Positions 7,989 through 15,388 of a stretch of 64,000 nucleotides of DNA are shown in pieces. The notes under the pieces were generated by a model that ran no database searches, was not told where the DNA came from, and saw only the letters and a list, made by a program, of their open reading frames with translations. Every line of letters begins with the position of its first letter. The stretch's first letter is position 1. Position numbers and translations under genes: made by a program. The stretch is from Desulfurococcaceae archaeon (GTDB lineage Archaea; Thermoproteota; Thermoprotei_A; Sulfolobales; Desulfurococcaceae), in the NCBI GenBank assembly GCA_023269825.1, contig JAGDWI010000003.1:1-64000 (forward strand), written 5' to 3'.

Positions 7989-9615
7989 CGACTCCATAAT
8001 AAACGAGTACGTGTCCTTGGCTAAGTCTATGAAAGGGGACGCGAAAGCAGAGAAGGATACAGTTCACATAGTTGTACCCAAAGAAACACTAGTGAACACG
8101 GCGTCCAAGTTATTCAACGAGTACAATTGTGATTTCAGAACATGTGTAGGAGTAGATGAACGCCCATTAAACGGTTACTTCTCAGTCACCTACATATTCA
8201 CAGATAATAAAAACGGATTATACATACTGGTTAAAACATACACTGAGCCGCAAAACCCAGTGATACCAAGCATTGTAAAAACTGTTCCAGGAGCAGATTG
8301 GTGTGAAATGGAGACAAGAGACCTATTGGGCATAGAGTTCGCTGATAGAGATCAGTATAGATTAGTTCTACCATCAGGTTGGCCCGAGGAAATACACCCA
8401 TTGAGGAAAGACATCCCCTACAATTACAGGCCACCGATTAGAAGCGTGAGCGAGAAAATCACGCCTTCAACAGAGCTAGGAGTCATACCTATAGGTCCAT
8501 ATCACCCAGCACTACATGAACCAGAGTACTTTGAACTATACGTTGAAGGAGAAAGAGTAGTCGATGTAAAGTACAGGGGTTTCCACGTACACCGAGGCAT
8601 AGAGAAACTCGCTGAGACGAGAATGACTTATCAACAAGTAAACTTCTTAGCCGAGAGGATATGCGGAATATGTGGATTCGAGCACAGCACATGCTACGCT
8701 CTCGCAGTTGAGAAAGCCGCGAAAATAGATGTACCCGAGAGAGCACAGTACATTAGAAGCATTGTATTAGAAGTAGAGAGAATACACAGCCATCTACTCT
8801 GGCTGGGAGTAGCTTTCCACGTAGTAGGATACGATACAGGCTTCATGCACATGTGGAGAGTACGCGAGAAAATCATGTACCTCGCCGAGCTCCTAACAGG
8901 TAGTAGGAAAACATACGGGTTAAACCTAGTGGGAGGAGTAAGAAAAGACATAAATGAAGAGAAAAAACAAAAAACACTGGAGACACTCAAAGAAACAGAG
9001 AAAGACTTCAAGAAACTCGTTGAAGTAGCGATAAGTGTTCCACAAGTCAAGAAGAGACTCACTGGAACAGGCATCCTACCAAGAGAAGACGCTGTGAAAT
9101 TATCCGTTGAAGGACCAGTTGCTCGTGCTTCAGGAGTAAACAAAGACGCTAGGAGAGATCAACCGTACGCAGCTTACAAGTACGCATCCTTCAAGATCCC
9201 AGTTTACACTGAGGGAGACAACTTGGCTCGAGCACTCGTGAGAGTAGATGAAGTACTTGAATCAATATCAATAATAGAGCAACTACTAGATAGAATACCG
9301 AGAGGCCCAATAAAACTAGAGGACTTCGAGATACCTGAGGGAAAAACAGGTGTCCAAGTAGTGGAAGCACCACGCGGCGGAGACATACACTTCGTTATAA
9401 CAGGCCACGGCAAACCATACAGGTGGCGTGTTAGAGCACCAACATACAGTAATATACCAGCATTGAAGATAATGTTAAAGGATCAACCGTTAGCAGATGC
9501 ACCGTTGACAATAGCGAGCATAGATCCATGTTTCTCGTGCACAGATAGAGTACTCGTAGTAAGAGAAAACAGTAAAACAGAGTGGCTAAAACTCGCACCA
9601 GGTGTTCAAATATGA
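7975..9615 (+). CDS. [NiFe] hydrogenase large subunit, group 4, fused NuoC-NuoD (HycE/HyfG type)
   Basis: 546 aa. Residues 1-160 are a NuoC-like domain (PGADWCEMETRDLLGIEF, HPLRKD). The rest is NuoD-like. Both nickel-binding motifs are intact: RICGICGFEHS with C230 and C233, and DPCFSCTDR with C519 and C522. This argues for a real hydrogenase rather than a complex I or Mbs-type subunit that has lost nickel ligands. Only about 24 residues follow the last Cys, as is usual in group 4. The start is ATG 7975 or 7981, overlapping nuoH-like. Confidence 0.92.
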   Translation: MLMHSDSIINEYVSLAKSMKGDAKAEKDTVHIVVPKETLVNTASKLFNEYNCDFRTCVGVDERPLNGYFSVTYIFTDNKNGLYILVKTYTEPQNPVIPSIVKTVPGADWCEMETRDLLGIEFADRDQYRLVLPSGWPEEIHPLRKDIPYNYRPPIRSVSEKITPSTELGVIPIGPYHPALHEPEYFELYVEGERVVDVKYRGFHVHRGIEKLAETRMTYQQVNFLAERICGICGFEHSTCYALAVEKAAKIDVPERAQYIRSIVLEVERIHSHLLWLGVAFHVVGYDTGFMHMWRVREKIMYLAELLTGSRKTYGLNLVGGVRKDINEEKKQKTLETLKETEKDFKKLVEVAISVPQVKKRLTGTGILPREDAVKLSVEGPVARASGVNKDARRDQPYAAYKYASFKIPVYTEGDNLARALVRVDEVLESISIIEQLLDRIPRGPIKLEDFEIPEGKTGVQVVEAPRGGDIHFVITGHGKPYRWRVRAPTYSNIPALKIMLKDQPLADAPLTIASIDPCFSCTDRVLVVRENSKTEWLKLAPGVQI

Positions 9616-10142
9616 GCATAGTGAAGAAAGCAATTAAACCCGTGGAAGTACTGGTAATCGCGGGTAAAACGAAGCGAGTAACAGTTAAATACCCATACCA
9701 GGAACCAATCCTCTCACCTGAATTCAGAGGCAGCATCGAGATAAACCCAGAGAAATGCATAGGTTGCGGAGCATGCGTAAACGCTTGCCCACCCAACGCT
9801 TTAGAAATGATTGAAAGCCAAGACAAGAAAACACTGAGATACTATGTGGGTAGATGCATATTCTGCTGGAGATGCATAGATGTATGCCCAGTTGGAGCAA
9901 TAAAAGGAACAAGAAACTTCGAACTAGCAACAAATGATCCACTGGACTTATACACATACATAGTTCACAGTAAAGCGGAGTGCTCGAGTTGCGGAAACAA
10001 AGTCGAGACGGTGAAAATGAGAAAGTACATTATGCAGAAATCACCAATAACAGAGAACTATGTGAACAAGTGCCCAGACTGCCGCAAGAAATCATTCATA
10101 AACGCTATATCCACGAGAAAAGTGGGGTTCCATGGCGAGTAA
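9612..10142 (+). CDS. NuoI / HycF-like two-cluster ferredoxin subunit with C-terminal zinc-ribbon-like cysteines
   Basis: 176 aa from the ATG at 9612, which overlaps the large-subunit stop (ATGA). Two [4Fe-4S] motifs, CIGCGACVNACP and CIFCWRCIDVCP, match NuoI. A further CSSC ... CPDC pair near residues 125-165 resembles a zinc ribbon and is seen in HycF-type proteins. It carries electrons between the peripheral ferredoxin/flavoprotein and the NuoB-like subunit. Confidence 0.9.
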   Translation: MSIVKKAIKPVEVLVIAGKTKRVTVKYPYQEPILSPEFRGSIEINPEKCIGCGACVNACPPNALEMIESQDKKTLRYYVGRCIFCWRCIDVCPVGAIKGTRNFELATNDPLDLYTYIVHSKAECSSCGNKVETVKMRKYIMQKSPITENYVNKCPDCRKKSFINAISTRKVGFHGE

Positions 10143-10611
10143 ACTAGAAGCCCTCAAGAAAAGCATATGGGTATTCCACTTGAATACAGGTAGCTGCAAT
10201 GCATGCGACATAGAGGTACTCGACGCTCTAACACCCTTCCACGACGCTGAGAGATTTGGAGTTAAACTAGTTGGATCACCAAGACACGCGGACGCAATAC
10301 TCTTAACAGGGCCCATAACACTTGAAGCACTACCCAAAGTAATCAACGCAATAGAAGCAGCTCCAAGACCAAGAATAATCATAGCGTTAGGCTCCTGTGG
10401 TTCAGGTGGAGGAATATGGCACGATACATACTCAACCATCGGTGGAATAAACTCACTAGTCAAAATACTGAAAGAGAGAGGCATAGAAGTAGATGGAGTC
10501 TACTATGTACCCGGGTGCCCAATTAGACCAGAAGCACTACTATACGCAGTGGCGCTGATAAAGGGGCTTGTAGAGAAAAAAGTGAAACCAGTGGTGGCAA
10601 CAGTTGAGTAA
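10132..10611 (+). CDS. NuoB / HycG-like hydrogenase small subunit
   Basis: 159 aa with the ligands of the proximal [4Fe-4S] cluster: SCNACD near the N-terminus, GSCGSGGG in the middle and PGCPIRPEALL near the C-terminus. It pairs with the NuoCD-type large subunit to hold the [NiFe] site. It overlaps both neighbours by 8-11 bp. Confidence 0.93.
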   Translation: MASKLEALKKSIWVFHLNTGSCNACDIEVLDALTPFHDAERFGVKLVGSPRHADAILLTGPITLEALPKVINAIEAAPRPRIIIALGSCGSGGGIWHDTYSTIGGINSLVKILKERGIEVDGVYYVPGCPIRPEALLYAVALIKGLVEKKVKPVVATVE

Positions 10612-10897
10612 CAAGTACACCGTGTATATTTGCGAGTATGAAACAGGGGAAACGCTTTTCTCAAGACACTTCCTCACCGGTATATCATCGTGCCGTAAAA
10701 TAGGGGAGATCGCGCCTGAGAACCTATCAGAGACTCTTCCACATGAAAATACCACCACTCTATTACAGCGTGAAGAAATCACGATCACTGACCCCACGAC
10801 CTTGGAGAAAATCCTCACCATGCTTAATTTCACAAGTAAGCAAGTAGAAGCAATACTAAGCAAGCCATACCCTTACATAAGACTGTTAAAGTCTTGA
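10604..10897 (+). CDS. Small uncharacterised protein at the end of the hydrogenase operon
   Basis: 97 aa, no recognised domain, no membrane helix. It starts with TTG inside the last codons of the NuoB-like gene, so it is coupled to it. It contains Cys-10 and Cys-30 and an acidic middle. It could be an accessory or assembly factor; there is no maturation-protease motif. Confidence 0.55.
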   Translation: MSNKYTVYICEYETGETLFSRHFLTGISSCRKIGEIAPENLSETLPHENTTTLLQREEITITDPTTLEKILTMLNFTSKQVEAILSKPYPYIRLLKS

Positions 10898-10984
10898 AGC
10901 GACTTATAAACAGATATAAAATCTTTAAGTACTTCTCAGAGCCGTGAAGTATCTCAGTGTTACACAAAACTCGAGAACCTTAGA

Positions 10985-11090
10985 GACTTACATGCTTCAA
11001 GTTATCCTGGGTCTCCAATACCCCTGGCCTCCTCCCCTCCCTAAAGGGTGAGGGTTCTCTTCATGGGGTTCATTGGTTCCCCGCATCTAT
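10985..11090 (-). mobile_element. tnpB 3'-end relic (IS200/IS605/IS607 type)
   Basis: On the minus strand one frame reads MRGTNEPHEENPHPLGRGGG and then QGYWRPRIT-stop, the proline/glycine-rich tail common at the end of archaeal tnpB genes. The DNA has a hairpin (CCCTCCCTAAAGGGTGAGGG, about 11034-11053). Nothing of the catalytic RuvC part remains. The rest of the gap 10898-11150 holds no gene I can support. Confidence 0.5.
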
Positions 11091-11150
11091 TCGGGTTTAC
11101 ATCTGTAAGAGCTAGAGTTAAGCGTGGAGTAATTAAGAGCATATAAGAGA

Positions 11151-11438
11151 TTGCGGACGAGCTTGTTAATAAAGCTACGAGTACTGGAGAGCAGGTTAGA
11201 GAAAGAGAGAGTAAACCTTGAAACCGCTATTAGAAGAGTTCTCGATGGGAACGGAGTACCCTCTAATATTGTAACAGACCAGGAGATTAGGCAAGTAGTT
11301 AACAGTGCGTGGAGTCAGGGCAAGAAAGAGACAGATTTAGCGCGAGAAGTGCTTGAGTCAGTAAAAGAGCTGGTTAAAAATAGAACAGGAGAAGATATTA
11401 ACATATCTACACCCCCGATGAGTGTACGAGGGAGATAG
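11151..11438 (+). CDS. Hypothetical helical protein
   Basis: 95 aa from a TTG start, highly charged and predicted helical, with no membrane segment or known motif. It stands alone between a tnpB relic and the nitroreductase gene. Composition is protein-like (Glu/Lys/Val-rich), but no ribosome binding site or promoter is obvious, so it may be a chance frame. Confidence 0.4.
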   Translation: MRTSLLIKLRVLESRLEKERVNLETAIRRVLDGNGVPSNIVTDQEIRQVVNSAWSQGKKETDLAREVLESVKELVKNRTGEDINISTPPMSVRGR

Positions 11439-11511
11439 TGAACTAAATTCTTTTTCTTTTCCCCTCCTTTCCTATTCTTTTAGTGCTAATTTACTTTATG
11501 TCCATAGAGTA

Positions 11512-11520
11512 GATTTAAAT
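11512..11520 (+). promoter_or_regulatory. TATA box of the nitroreductase operon
   Basis: GATTTAAAT at 11512-11520 gives a start near 11541. That supports the TTG at 11554 as the initiation codon of the SagB-like gene rather than codons further upstream. Confidence 0.5.
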
Positions 11521-11553
11521 AGATTTATTCACATATCTATTTCAGGGATTTTC

Positions 11554-12363
11554 TTGCGAGTTCACATAAATATTAACCTACTCGGGTCATGTGTACTAAC
11601 TCTACTGGTAGTCTCCTACGTTGCTTGGCTTGTCCTTAAACCTGAAGTAGCTAGGTTTGAAGAAGTAGTTGTAGCTGATAATGTAGTTTACTTACCATAC
11701 CCCTCAAAGATCACTAATATGAATGTTGAGGAGGCTATTCTTCTCAGGAGGAGTATTAGAGATTATACTAGTGACCCGGTTAAAATAGAGCACTTAGCAA
11801 TGATCTTGTGGGCTGCGTACGGAGTAACAGACCCGAAGTGGGGGCTTAGAGCCTCACCTAGTGCTGGTGCAACATACCCCCTTGAAGTATACGTGGTTAT
11901 TGGTGAGAGTAGCGTTCTAGTTAGAGAAAGCGAATACCTTAGAGCCGGTGTCTACAAGTACGATGTTCACAGGCACTTACTCACGCTTATCAAAACAGGT
12001 GATTTGAGAGGCGAACTCGCAGATGCTGCCCTAGGGCAGAAGTGGGTTAGAGATGCACCTGTTGGTATTGTTGTATGTGCTGTATTCGAGAGAACTGTTT
12101 CACGTTACGGTGAGCGTGGGAGAGTGAGGTACGTTCCAATGGAGGTTGGCCACCTGGGTCAAAACGTCTACTTAATGGCTACTGCTCTAGGTTACGGTGC
12201 AGTAGTCGTAGGCGCTTTCCACGATGACAGAGTCCAGGCAGTTATTAGCGCTAAGCCCGAGGAAGTACCCATGTACATTATACCACTCGGTGTTCCAAGT
12301 ATGCCACCACAAACCAGTTTCGAGGATATATGGAGGTTTATTGAGGCGAGGAGAAGTGGCTAA
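11554..12363 (+). CDS. SagB-type nitroreductase-family oxidoreductase, membrane anchored
   Basis: About 269 aa from the TTG at 11554. One N-terminal membrane helix (LLGSCVLTLLVVSYVAWLVL) is followed by an FMN-binding nitroreductase fold: RRSIRDYTSDPV, the SagB-like SPSAGATYPLEVYVV, and GHLGQNVYLMATALGYGAVVVGAF. The family includes thiazoline/oxazoline dehydrogenases and many stand-alone enzymes; no peptide-modification partner lies nearby. The stop overlaps the start of a small membrane protein with paired histidines, suggesting an anchored FMN/haem electron-transfer pair. Confidence 0.8.
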   Translation: MRVHININLLGSCVLTLLVVSYVAWLVLKPEVARFEEVVVADNVVYLPYPSKITNMNVEEAILLRRSIRDYTSDPVKIEHLAMILWAAYGVTDPKWGLRASPSAGATYPLEVYVVIGESSVLVRESEYLRAGVYKYDVHRHLLTLIKTGDLRGELADAALGQKWVRDAPVGIVVCAVFERTVSRYGERGRVRYVPMEVGHLGQNVYLMATALGYGAVVVGAFHDDRVQAVISAKPEEVPMYIIPLGVPSMPPQTSFEDIWRFIEARRSG

Positions 12364-12694
12364 GCCGAGACTACTTAGAGTACTATTAACACTAGTAGAG
12401 ACTACTTCTCTCCCACTACTAGTAACCTGCCTATTGTACTTGTTAACAGGATACCAGATGCTAATACCTGGCTTAAAGCTCATCCCTAGAGCACACGAGT
12501 TACACACAGACCTCGTATTGAGGTCCCTAACGTTAATACTTGGACTCGTACACGGCTATTCAGGCCTCATAATACTCTCTGAGAGGAGAATTAGAAATAA
12601 CACGATTAGAACAATCGTAGAAGTAGCAGTTACAATCTTACTGGTGGGGCTAACCGTATTACTCGCCACCCTCGAGCTATATATTTCAGGTTAA
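12356..12694 (+). CDS. Small membrane protein with paired histidines, possible b-type cytochrome (DUF4405-like)
   Basis: 112 aa from the GTG at 12356, which overlaps the nitroreductase stop. Three to four membrane helices are visible. Histidines fall at helix ends and inside helices (RAHELHTDL, GLVHGYSGL), the pattern expected for haem ligands. The same frame stays open upstream to 12224, but that part overlaps the nitroreductase gene and has no membrane character. Function is inferred from histidine placement and neighbour only. Confidence 0.6.
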   Translation: MAKPRLLRVLLTLVETTSLPLLVTCLLYLLTGYQMLIPGLKLIPRAHELHTDLVLRSLTLILGLVHGYSGLIILSERRIRNNTIRTIVEVAVTILLVGLTVLLATLELYISG

Positions 12695-12807
12695 TTTAAA
12701 CCAAAGCTTTTAAATGGAGTTAAGAAAATATACAAACTATGAATTAACTAATATATTGAGACAATTAGTTTTGACTAAACCAAAGAAGTCCATTCACTGA
12801 ATAGTCT

Positions 12808-13428
12808 CTACATTGAAAGCAACTGCTTTAGCTCAACCAACTTATCAACTACGCGCCTATTTCTACAGATTTCCTCAAGGTACTCAAAGTCCAGTTTATT
12901 AGCCCAAGTAGCCATTAGCCAAATCGCCTTGTCACGATCCTCTGTAGACCCCCAGTTTTTCCATCCATCAAGATATATGGCTATAAGATCCTCAACGGGG
13001 TCTAAGTATACGTGATATTCCTCCACAAGGATCTTCACGGGGGGCTTCCCCCTATTGTAAACCGTTGAAACTATATCTATCGATTTCAATGAGAGAACAT
13101 CATATATTGGGAGAAATCCACGGCCAATTCTCTCGGAAAACCCTGCGAGAAAAGATTCAACAATCCTCACATCCCCCTCTACTATTACGTCTACATCCAT
13201 GGTTCTATATACTCTACCCGTGTAGATCTCTACCGCAAAACCTCCCGTAATTATGATTCTACCCATACCCCGCTCCTCTAGGAACGTGTTTAGCCACCCA
13301 GCGAATAAGAGATATCTCTTAGACTCATCTGTGATATTTAAGAGACGGGGTAGTATCCTCTCCTCGAAAACCCTTAGTAATTCACTAGCTACTTCTTCAA
13401 CTTTAAAATCCTCTCTTCTCTCCCCCAT
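12808..13428 (-). CDS. Nucleotidyltransferase-fold protein (DUF6036 / AbiEii-like)
   Basis: 206 aa. The segment IIITGGFAVEIYTGRVYRTMDVDVIVE carries the GG and D-x-D elements of the minimal nucleotidyltransferase fold, and VEDLIAIYLDGWKNWGSTEDRDKA fits the C-terminal helical part of this group. Such proteins often act as the toxin half of two-gene modules. It overlaps a 61-aa gene upstream on the same strand by 40 bp. Confidence 0.7.
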   Translation of the reverse strand: MGERREDFKVEEVASELLRVFEERILPRLLNITDESKRYLLFAGWLNTFLEERGMGRIIITGGFAVEIYTGRVYRTMDVDVIVEGDVRIVESFLAGFSERIGRGFLPIYDVLSLKSIDIVSTVYNRGKPPVKILVEEYHVYLDPVEDLIAIYLDGWKNWGSTEDRDKAIWLMATWANKLDFEYLEEICRNRRVVDKLVELKQLLSM

Positions 13429-13574
13429 TCAACCACCTCGAGATATGCCTGGGAGAGCTCTCGCGCCATTGCTGCAAGCCTAGTGCTCTCATCAATACTC
13501 CTCCTCGTAGTTCTGAACCTCCCTCTCCTTGTGTAAATTAACTTAAATATGTCTCTTGAACTTAGTTGCCGCAT
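13389..13574 (-). CDS. Small partner of the nucleotidyltransferase, antitoxin-like
   Basis: 61 aa, basic (MRQLSSRDIFKLIYTRRGRFR...). It is predicted helical and has no recognised domain. Its 3' end overlaps the nucleotidyltransferase gene by 40 bp in another frame, a typical arrangement of a two-gene toxin-antitoxin or HEPN/MNT-like module. The assignment is from size and context only. Confidence 0.5.
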   Translation of the reverse strand: MRQLSSRDIFKLIYTRRGRFRTTRRSIDESTRLAAMARELSQAYLEVVEWGREERILKLKK

Positions 13575-13831
13575 ATTGTTTCCCCATAGCTGTAGATAAG
13601 TTTCGACTCGTAATTCCCTGCATTGAGAAATCTACGTAGAGGTATTTATGTATAGGGTTTAACAATGTGATTTATTCTTCAAGGGAAATACGTAGAGGAG
13701 GGTGAGTGGAAAACAGAGTTTGTTAACATGAGATCCCTCTTAGGTATCTTAGTTCCGGTAGTCGGTAAGTTATTGTCCTGGAGTAGGTTAGTCTATTGTC
13801 TATGTAGACTGCTCTCATAGGGGACTCTAAA
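13575..13831. other. Intergenic, no gene seen
   Basis: AT-rich gap between the nucleotidyltransferase pair and a pseudogene. Short imperfect repeats of TACGTAGAG occur (about 13633 and 13690). I see no gene, tRNA or sRNA. Confidence 0.5.
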
Positions 13832-14200
13832 TTAACTAATTCTATCTATTAGTTTCAATATATTGCCTTCAGCATCGAACTCTATAATCGCGCGGGCCTC
13901 TCCAATTCCATGCAATGATCACCGGGATTGTAATGTACTTGTATCCATGGTCAATCAATATTGCGTGTTGATCTCTAAAGACCTTGGAGTCCACGTAGTT
14001 TTTAATGGTGGTTTCGAGGCTTCACTCATATTAATTGGATTTGATATATCGAAAAGACTGATCTTCAATGCATTGTTCTCTCTTCTCACACCAAGTACCA
14101 TAGTCATTACATGAGATGAAATAGATCTCCCGATGAACTCGAGTTCCTTTTCTCCATCAAACAATTCTCCAGTCTCTCAGCAGGTCTTTCACTAAAACTC
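13832..14200 (-). pseudogene. Decayed C-terminal part of a secreted beta-propeller protein
   Basis: In one minus frame (14164 downwards) VMTMVLGVRRENNALKISLF and DISNPINMSEA resemble the beta-propeller repeats of archaeal secreted proteins (COG4880-like). A frameshift then moves the reading to DQHAILIDHGYKYITIPV, and another to GIGEARAIIEFDAEGNIL, ending at TAA 13832-13834. Each piece continues the same expected protein, so this is one gene broken by at least two frameshifts. The N-terminal majority is missing. Confidence 0.6.
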
Positions 14201-14273
14201 ATCCTCATAGCAGAGGTGTATTTTTAGAGTCCTTTAATCTAATTTAATTTCTAAGTTTCTGGTTGCCTTGTAC

Positions 14274-14609
14274 AAGTGATTGGGTTGAGCAATAAGGTCC
14301 TCAGTACGAGGGAATTTGAGAATATCTCCCTCAAGGATGCCTTCGAATTACTTGGTTCGGGAGTTAATGGGTTAAGTGGAGCCCCGATAGCCCCCGCAGT
14401 GAAGCAGTGAAAACCCGAGCCAAGCGGGGGAACCCCGAGACAAAGAAATATTTAAAAATAACTACAGCTATCCACAAATAATTACCTCGGGGAAACCCTA
14501 TCTCAGCTAACGCAGTCTTCTCCCTGCTGGCATACTCTACAATATTCACAATAAGCATAGACCCCATAAAAGTGTTCGTATTCAAAAAGACAGGTCTAAC
14601 CGGTCGATG
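14274..14609 (+). pseudogene. Gutted P-type ATPase gene: N-terminal and C-terminal stubs around a tnpB-element end
   Basis: From the GTG at 14274 the frame reads ...NISLKDAFELLGSGVNGLS, the typical cytoplasmic start of a P-type ATPase. It runs into the 131-bp element end (14368-14498). Directly after that, 14500-14609 reads ISANAVFSLLAYSTIFTISI then DPIKVFVFKKTGL-stop, a typical P-type ATPase last helix and tail. About 700 codons in between are gone. Codon use (AGA/AGG-type) is native. An AT-rich promoter-like stretch (TTTAATCTAATTTAATTT) precedes it. Confidence 0.65.
14368..14498 (+). mobile_element. Solo right end of the tnpB element (copy 1, plus orientation)
   Basis: These 131 bp are identical, base for base, to the reverse complement of 20066-20196. 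They hold the last 38 sense codons and the stop of the intact tnpB, plus the element's right tip ending CTCGGGGAAACCC. Upstream of 14368 the tnpB frame is not continued and hits a stop. If transcribed, the piece would contain the region that normally forms the 3' scaffold of a TnpB guide RNA, with the sequence after 14498 as guide. Confidence 0.9.
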
Positions 14610-14703
14610 AATGAACATCTACGTTATCACCTATACCGCATGGAGTATCAATCCATATTAGGATATTAATCTCTAGTAAATAGTGTAGAACGGATTTATT
14701 TGC

Positions 14704-15036
14704 ATGGTGAGGTTTTTGCCAAGGCGTTGTATGCGTCAGTGGTGGAGGGTTCAGGGTCCTCCGGGATACCAGGGTGAGCTTAAAATAGAAGAATCGCTCT
14801 ATATCCCAGTTAAGCCCTCGCAGTCGCTCGTTGTCGCGGACTACGTGGAGCTATACGACTATGAAGTCGAGGCATTCAAGCTCGTCCACTACGATGGTTT
14901 AACCACCGATGAAGCATCCGTCAAAATGGGCTTGTCCAAGGCCACTTTCTGGCGCATCCTGGAGCAGGCGAGGTTTAAAATTGCAAGGGCATTGGTGGAG
15001 AACAAGCCGATTAAAATAGTAGTCTCCCAGAGATAG
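14704..15036 (+). CDS. DUF134 (UPF0251) helix-turn-helix DNA-binding protein
   Basis: 110 aa. The C-terminal half (YDYEVEAFKLVHYDGLTTDE, then ASVKMGLSKATFWRILEQAR) is the sigma-70-region-4-like HTH of the DUF134 family. The N-terminal RRCMRQWWRVQGPP replaces the usual RP-K-xR-x-Cxxxx segment. Members commonly sit beside DUF5320 and NifX/NifB-type small proteins, as here (15389 and 15634). It probably regulates the downstream cassette. Confidence 0.85.
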   Translation: MVRFLPRRCMRQWWRVQGPPGYQGELKIEESLYIPVKPSQSLVVADYVELYDYEVEAFKLVHYDGLTTDEASVKMGLSKATFWRILEQARFKIARALVENKPIKIVVSQR

Positions 15037-15047
15037 GGGTTCGGGTT

Positions 15048-15250
15048 TCATCGGGATCCACCCCTCGGGGTGAACTCAGCCCACAGCTCCCCCTTCATTG
15101 TTTTCTCCGAGTCATTGCTGTGAGGAAACCCCTGCATCCCGGCTCTCTTCTCAAAACACTCTCTCTTAGGTTTCCACGTTAAACCCACATCTCGAGGCAA
15201 CTCCCCAGTAGAGGAAACACCAGCAACCCTTATAAACCTATGAAAACCAA
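15048..15250 (-). mobile_element. Possible transposon 3'-end relic
   Basis: A minus-strand frame (15296-15048) reads GVSSTGELPRDVGLTWKPKR and ends EFTPRGGSR-stop. The Gly/Pro/Arg-rich end and a hairpin (CCACCCCTCGGGGTG) resemble the 3' ends of archaeal tnpB-type elements. There is no catalytic part. The identification is weak; the stretch otherwise separates DUF134 from its cassette. Confidence 0.3.
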
Positions 15251-15342
15251 AACAGCCGCAAAAGGCGGGGCATCTTCCTGGTTGATCTCGTATCAATCAA
15301 TAATAGAAATAAGTTTCAAAATTTAAGGTGGATCTGGGAAAA

Positions 15343-15375
15343 GATTTATAAGGGGGTTTTGAAACATATTTCAAA
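15343..15375 (+). promoter_or_regulatory. TATA box with a perfect palindrome at the expected transcription start
   Basis: GATTTATAAG (15343-15352) is a TATA box. The palindrome TTTGAAACATATTTCAAA occupies 15358-15375, where transcription should begin (about 15370-15375) and 14 bp before the ATG at 15389. A related half-site, GTTTCAAAATTT, lies at 15313-15324. A repressor binding here would block the start of the DUF5320/NifX-like/transporter/ATPase genes. The DUF134 protein is the obvious candidate. Confidence 0.6.
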
Positions 15376-15388
15376 TTGGTGGTAAAAT

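Noticed and set aside
8694-9143. Long antisense frame inside the hydrogenase large-subunit gene
   Set aside because: It lies entirely opposite a strongly conserved gene and encodes low-complexity Ser/Thr-rich sequence, a typical shadow.
14364-14618. Minus-strand 84-aa frame similar to part of the VIT1-like reading frame
   Set aside because: The similarity comes only from the shared 131-bp element end read antisense. The remaining part is antisense to the P-type ATPase tail, so it is not a gene.
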